Shown here: piece after piece, positions 34,638 through 34,725 of the stretch
Layout of the letters: each line of letters opens with the position of its first letter
Position numbering within the stretch: position 1 is the first letter of the stretch
Virus record (IMG/VR): IMGVR_UViG_3300029922_000199
Span: 1 to 34,725 of that record
DNA: 34,725 bases
Origin: a virus
Direction: 5' to 3' (one strand)
The notes under the pieces: generated by a model
Seen by the model: the letters and a program-made list of their open reading frames with translations, nothing else
Told to the model about the DNA's origin: nothing
The model's database searches: none
Program-made: the position numbers and the translations under genes

Positions 34638-34725
34638 TACACAAAACTCCCATAGTTGAACGTGCAAGCGTAGTTAGGCAGGTCGTTACCGGCGAGTTTG
34701 ATCGGAGGGTGGGATTCATGGGTCA
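34637..34725 (-). CDS. C-terminal end of an upstream tail gene (partial)
   Basis: 29 codons are visible, containing PPIKLAGNDLPNYACTFNYG and ending SFV. Its TAA overlaps the chaperone ATG. By position it should be a tail tube or completion protein; the sequence is too short to decide. The start lies beyond the window. Confidence 0.7.
   Translation of the reverse strand, partial: THESHPPIKLAGNDLPNYACTFNYGSFV

Noticed and set aside
1-34725. CRISPR arrays, insertion sequences, integrase or attachment sites
   Set aside because: No regularly spaced repeats, transposase or integrase motifs, or att-like duplications were seen in the window.

Overview
This window is a contiguous piece of a tailed double-stranded DNA phage genome. 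It carries both terminase subunits, a DUF1376 and DnaC replication pair, a recombination module, lysis genes, and a long baseplate/tail block with a Gp138-like spike, a baseplate J-like wedge, a baseplate plug and a gp27-like hub. That baseplate set suggests a contractile (myovirus-type) tail, and the short tape measure (423 aa) suggests a short one. The host cannot be named. Strong purine-rich ribosome binding sites, near-consensus TTGACA-N17-TANNNT promoters and lipobox proteins indicate a bacterium whose vegetative sigma factor the phage uses directly. No phage RNA polymerase is visible.

Layout from left to right. (1) 1-700: a rightward promoter with three tiny genes. (2) 698-3881: a leftward block with TerL, a GIY-YIG homing endonuclease coupled to it, an attenuator-like stem-loop, small genes and a long structured leader. 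(3) 3906-4477: a small rightward cassette. (4) 4493-8854: a leftward operon of about 15 small genes, many Cys-rich, ending in TerS. (5) 8964-11347: the leftward replication operon. (6) 11363-14981: the rightward recombination operon (Sak4-like ATPase, DUF669 SSB-like protein, PD-(D/E)XK nuclease) with an inserted HNH-AP2 homing endonuclease and a second HNH. (7) 14981-19229: two leftward operons, one with a NAMPT-like and a Prs-like enzyme, the other with RtcB and three small genes. (8) 19271-20376: two rightward genes, one a coiled-coil membrane protein. (9) 20354-22300: a leftward operon with a lytic-transglycosylase-like protein, many micro-genes and a tRNA-like element. (10) 22512-26648: a zinc-ribbon metallophosphoesterase and lysis functions (holin-like, overlapping membrane genes, L,D-transpeptidase-fold protein, XhlA-like protein, lipoprotein). 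(11) 26645-34725: tail fibre, baseplate, tape measure, frameshifted tail assembly chaperone and the end of an upstream tail gene. One rightward gene sits inside this leftward block.

The most striking system is the adjacent NAMPT-like and Prs-like pair under its own promoter and terminator. This matches the gene order and annotation of the phage NAD+ reconstitution pathway NARP1 (Adps plus Namat), which rebuilds NAD+ from ADP-ribose and nicotinamide and so defeats NAD+-depleting immunity. RtcB RNA ligase in the next operon could repair RNA cut by anticodon nucleases, so 14981-19229 reads as a counter-defence block. Other notable features are a structured 5' leader (3674-3846), a terminator-like hairpin starting almost exactly at a transcription start in front of the homing endonuclease and terL, two promoters placed to give leaderless mRNAs, possible AUU/AUA starts, a frameshifted tiny lipoprotein gene, and a classical -1 frameshift in the tail chaperone. 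Many genes shorter than 60 codons were found by reading stop/start overlaps and ribosome binding sites.
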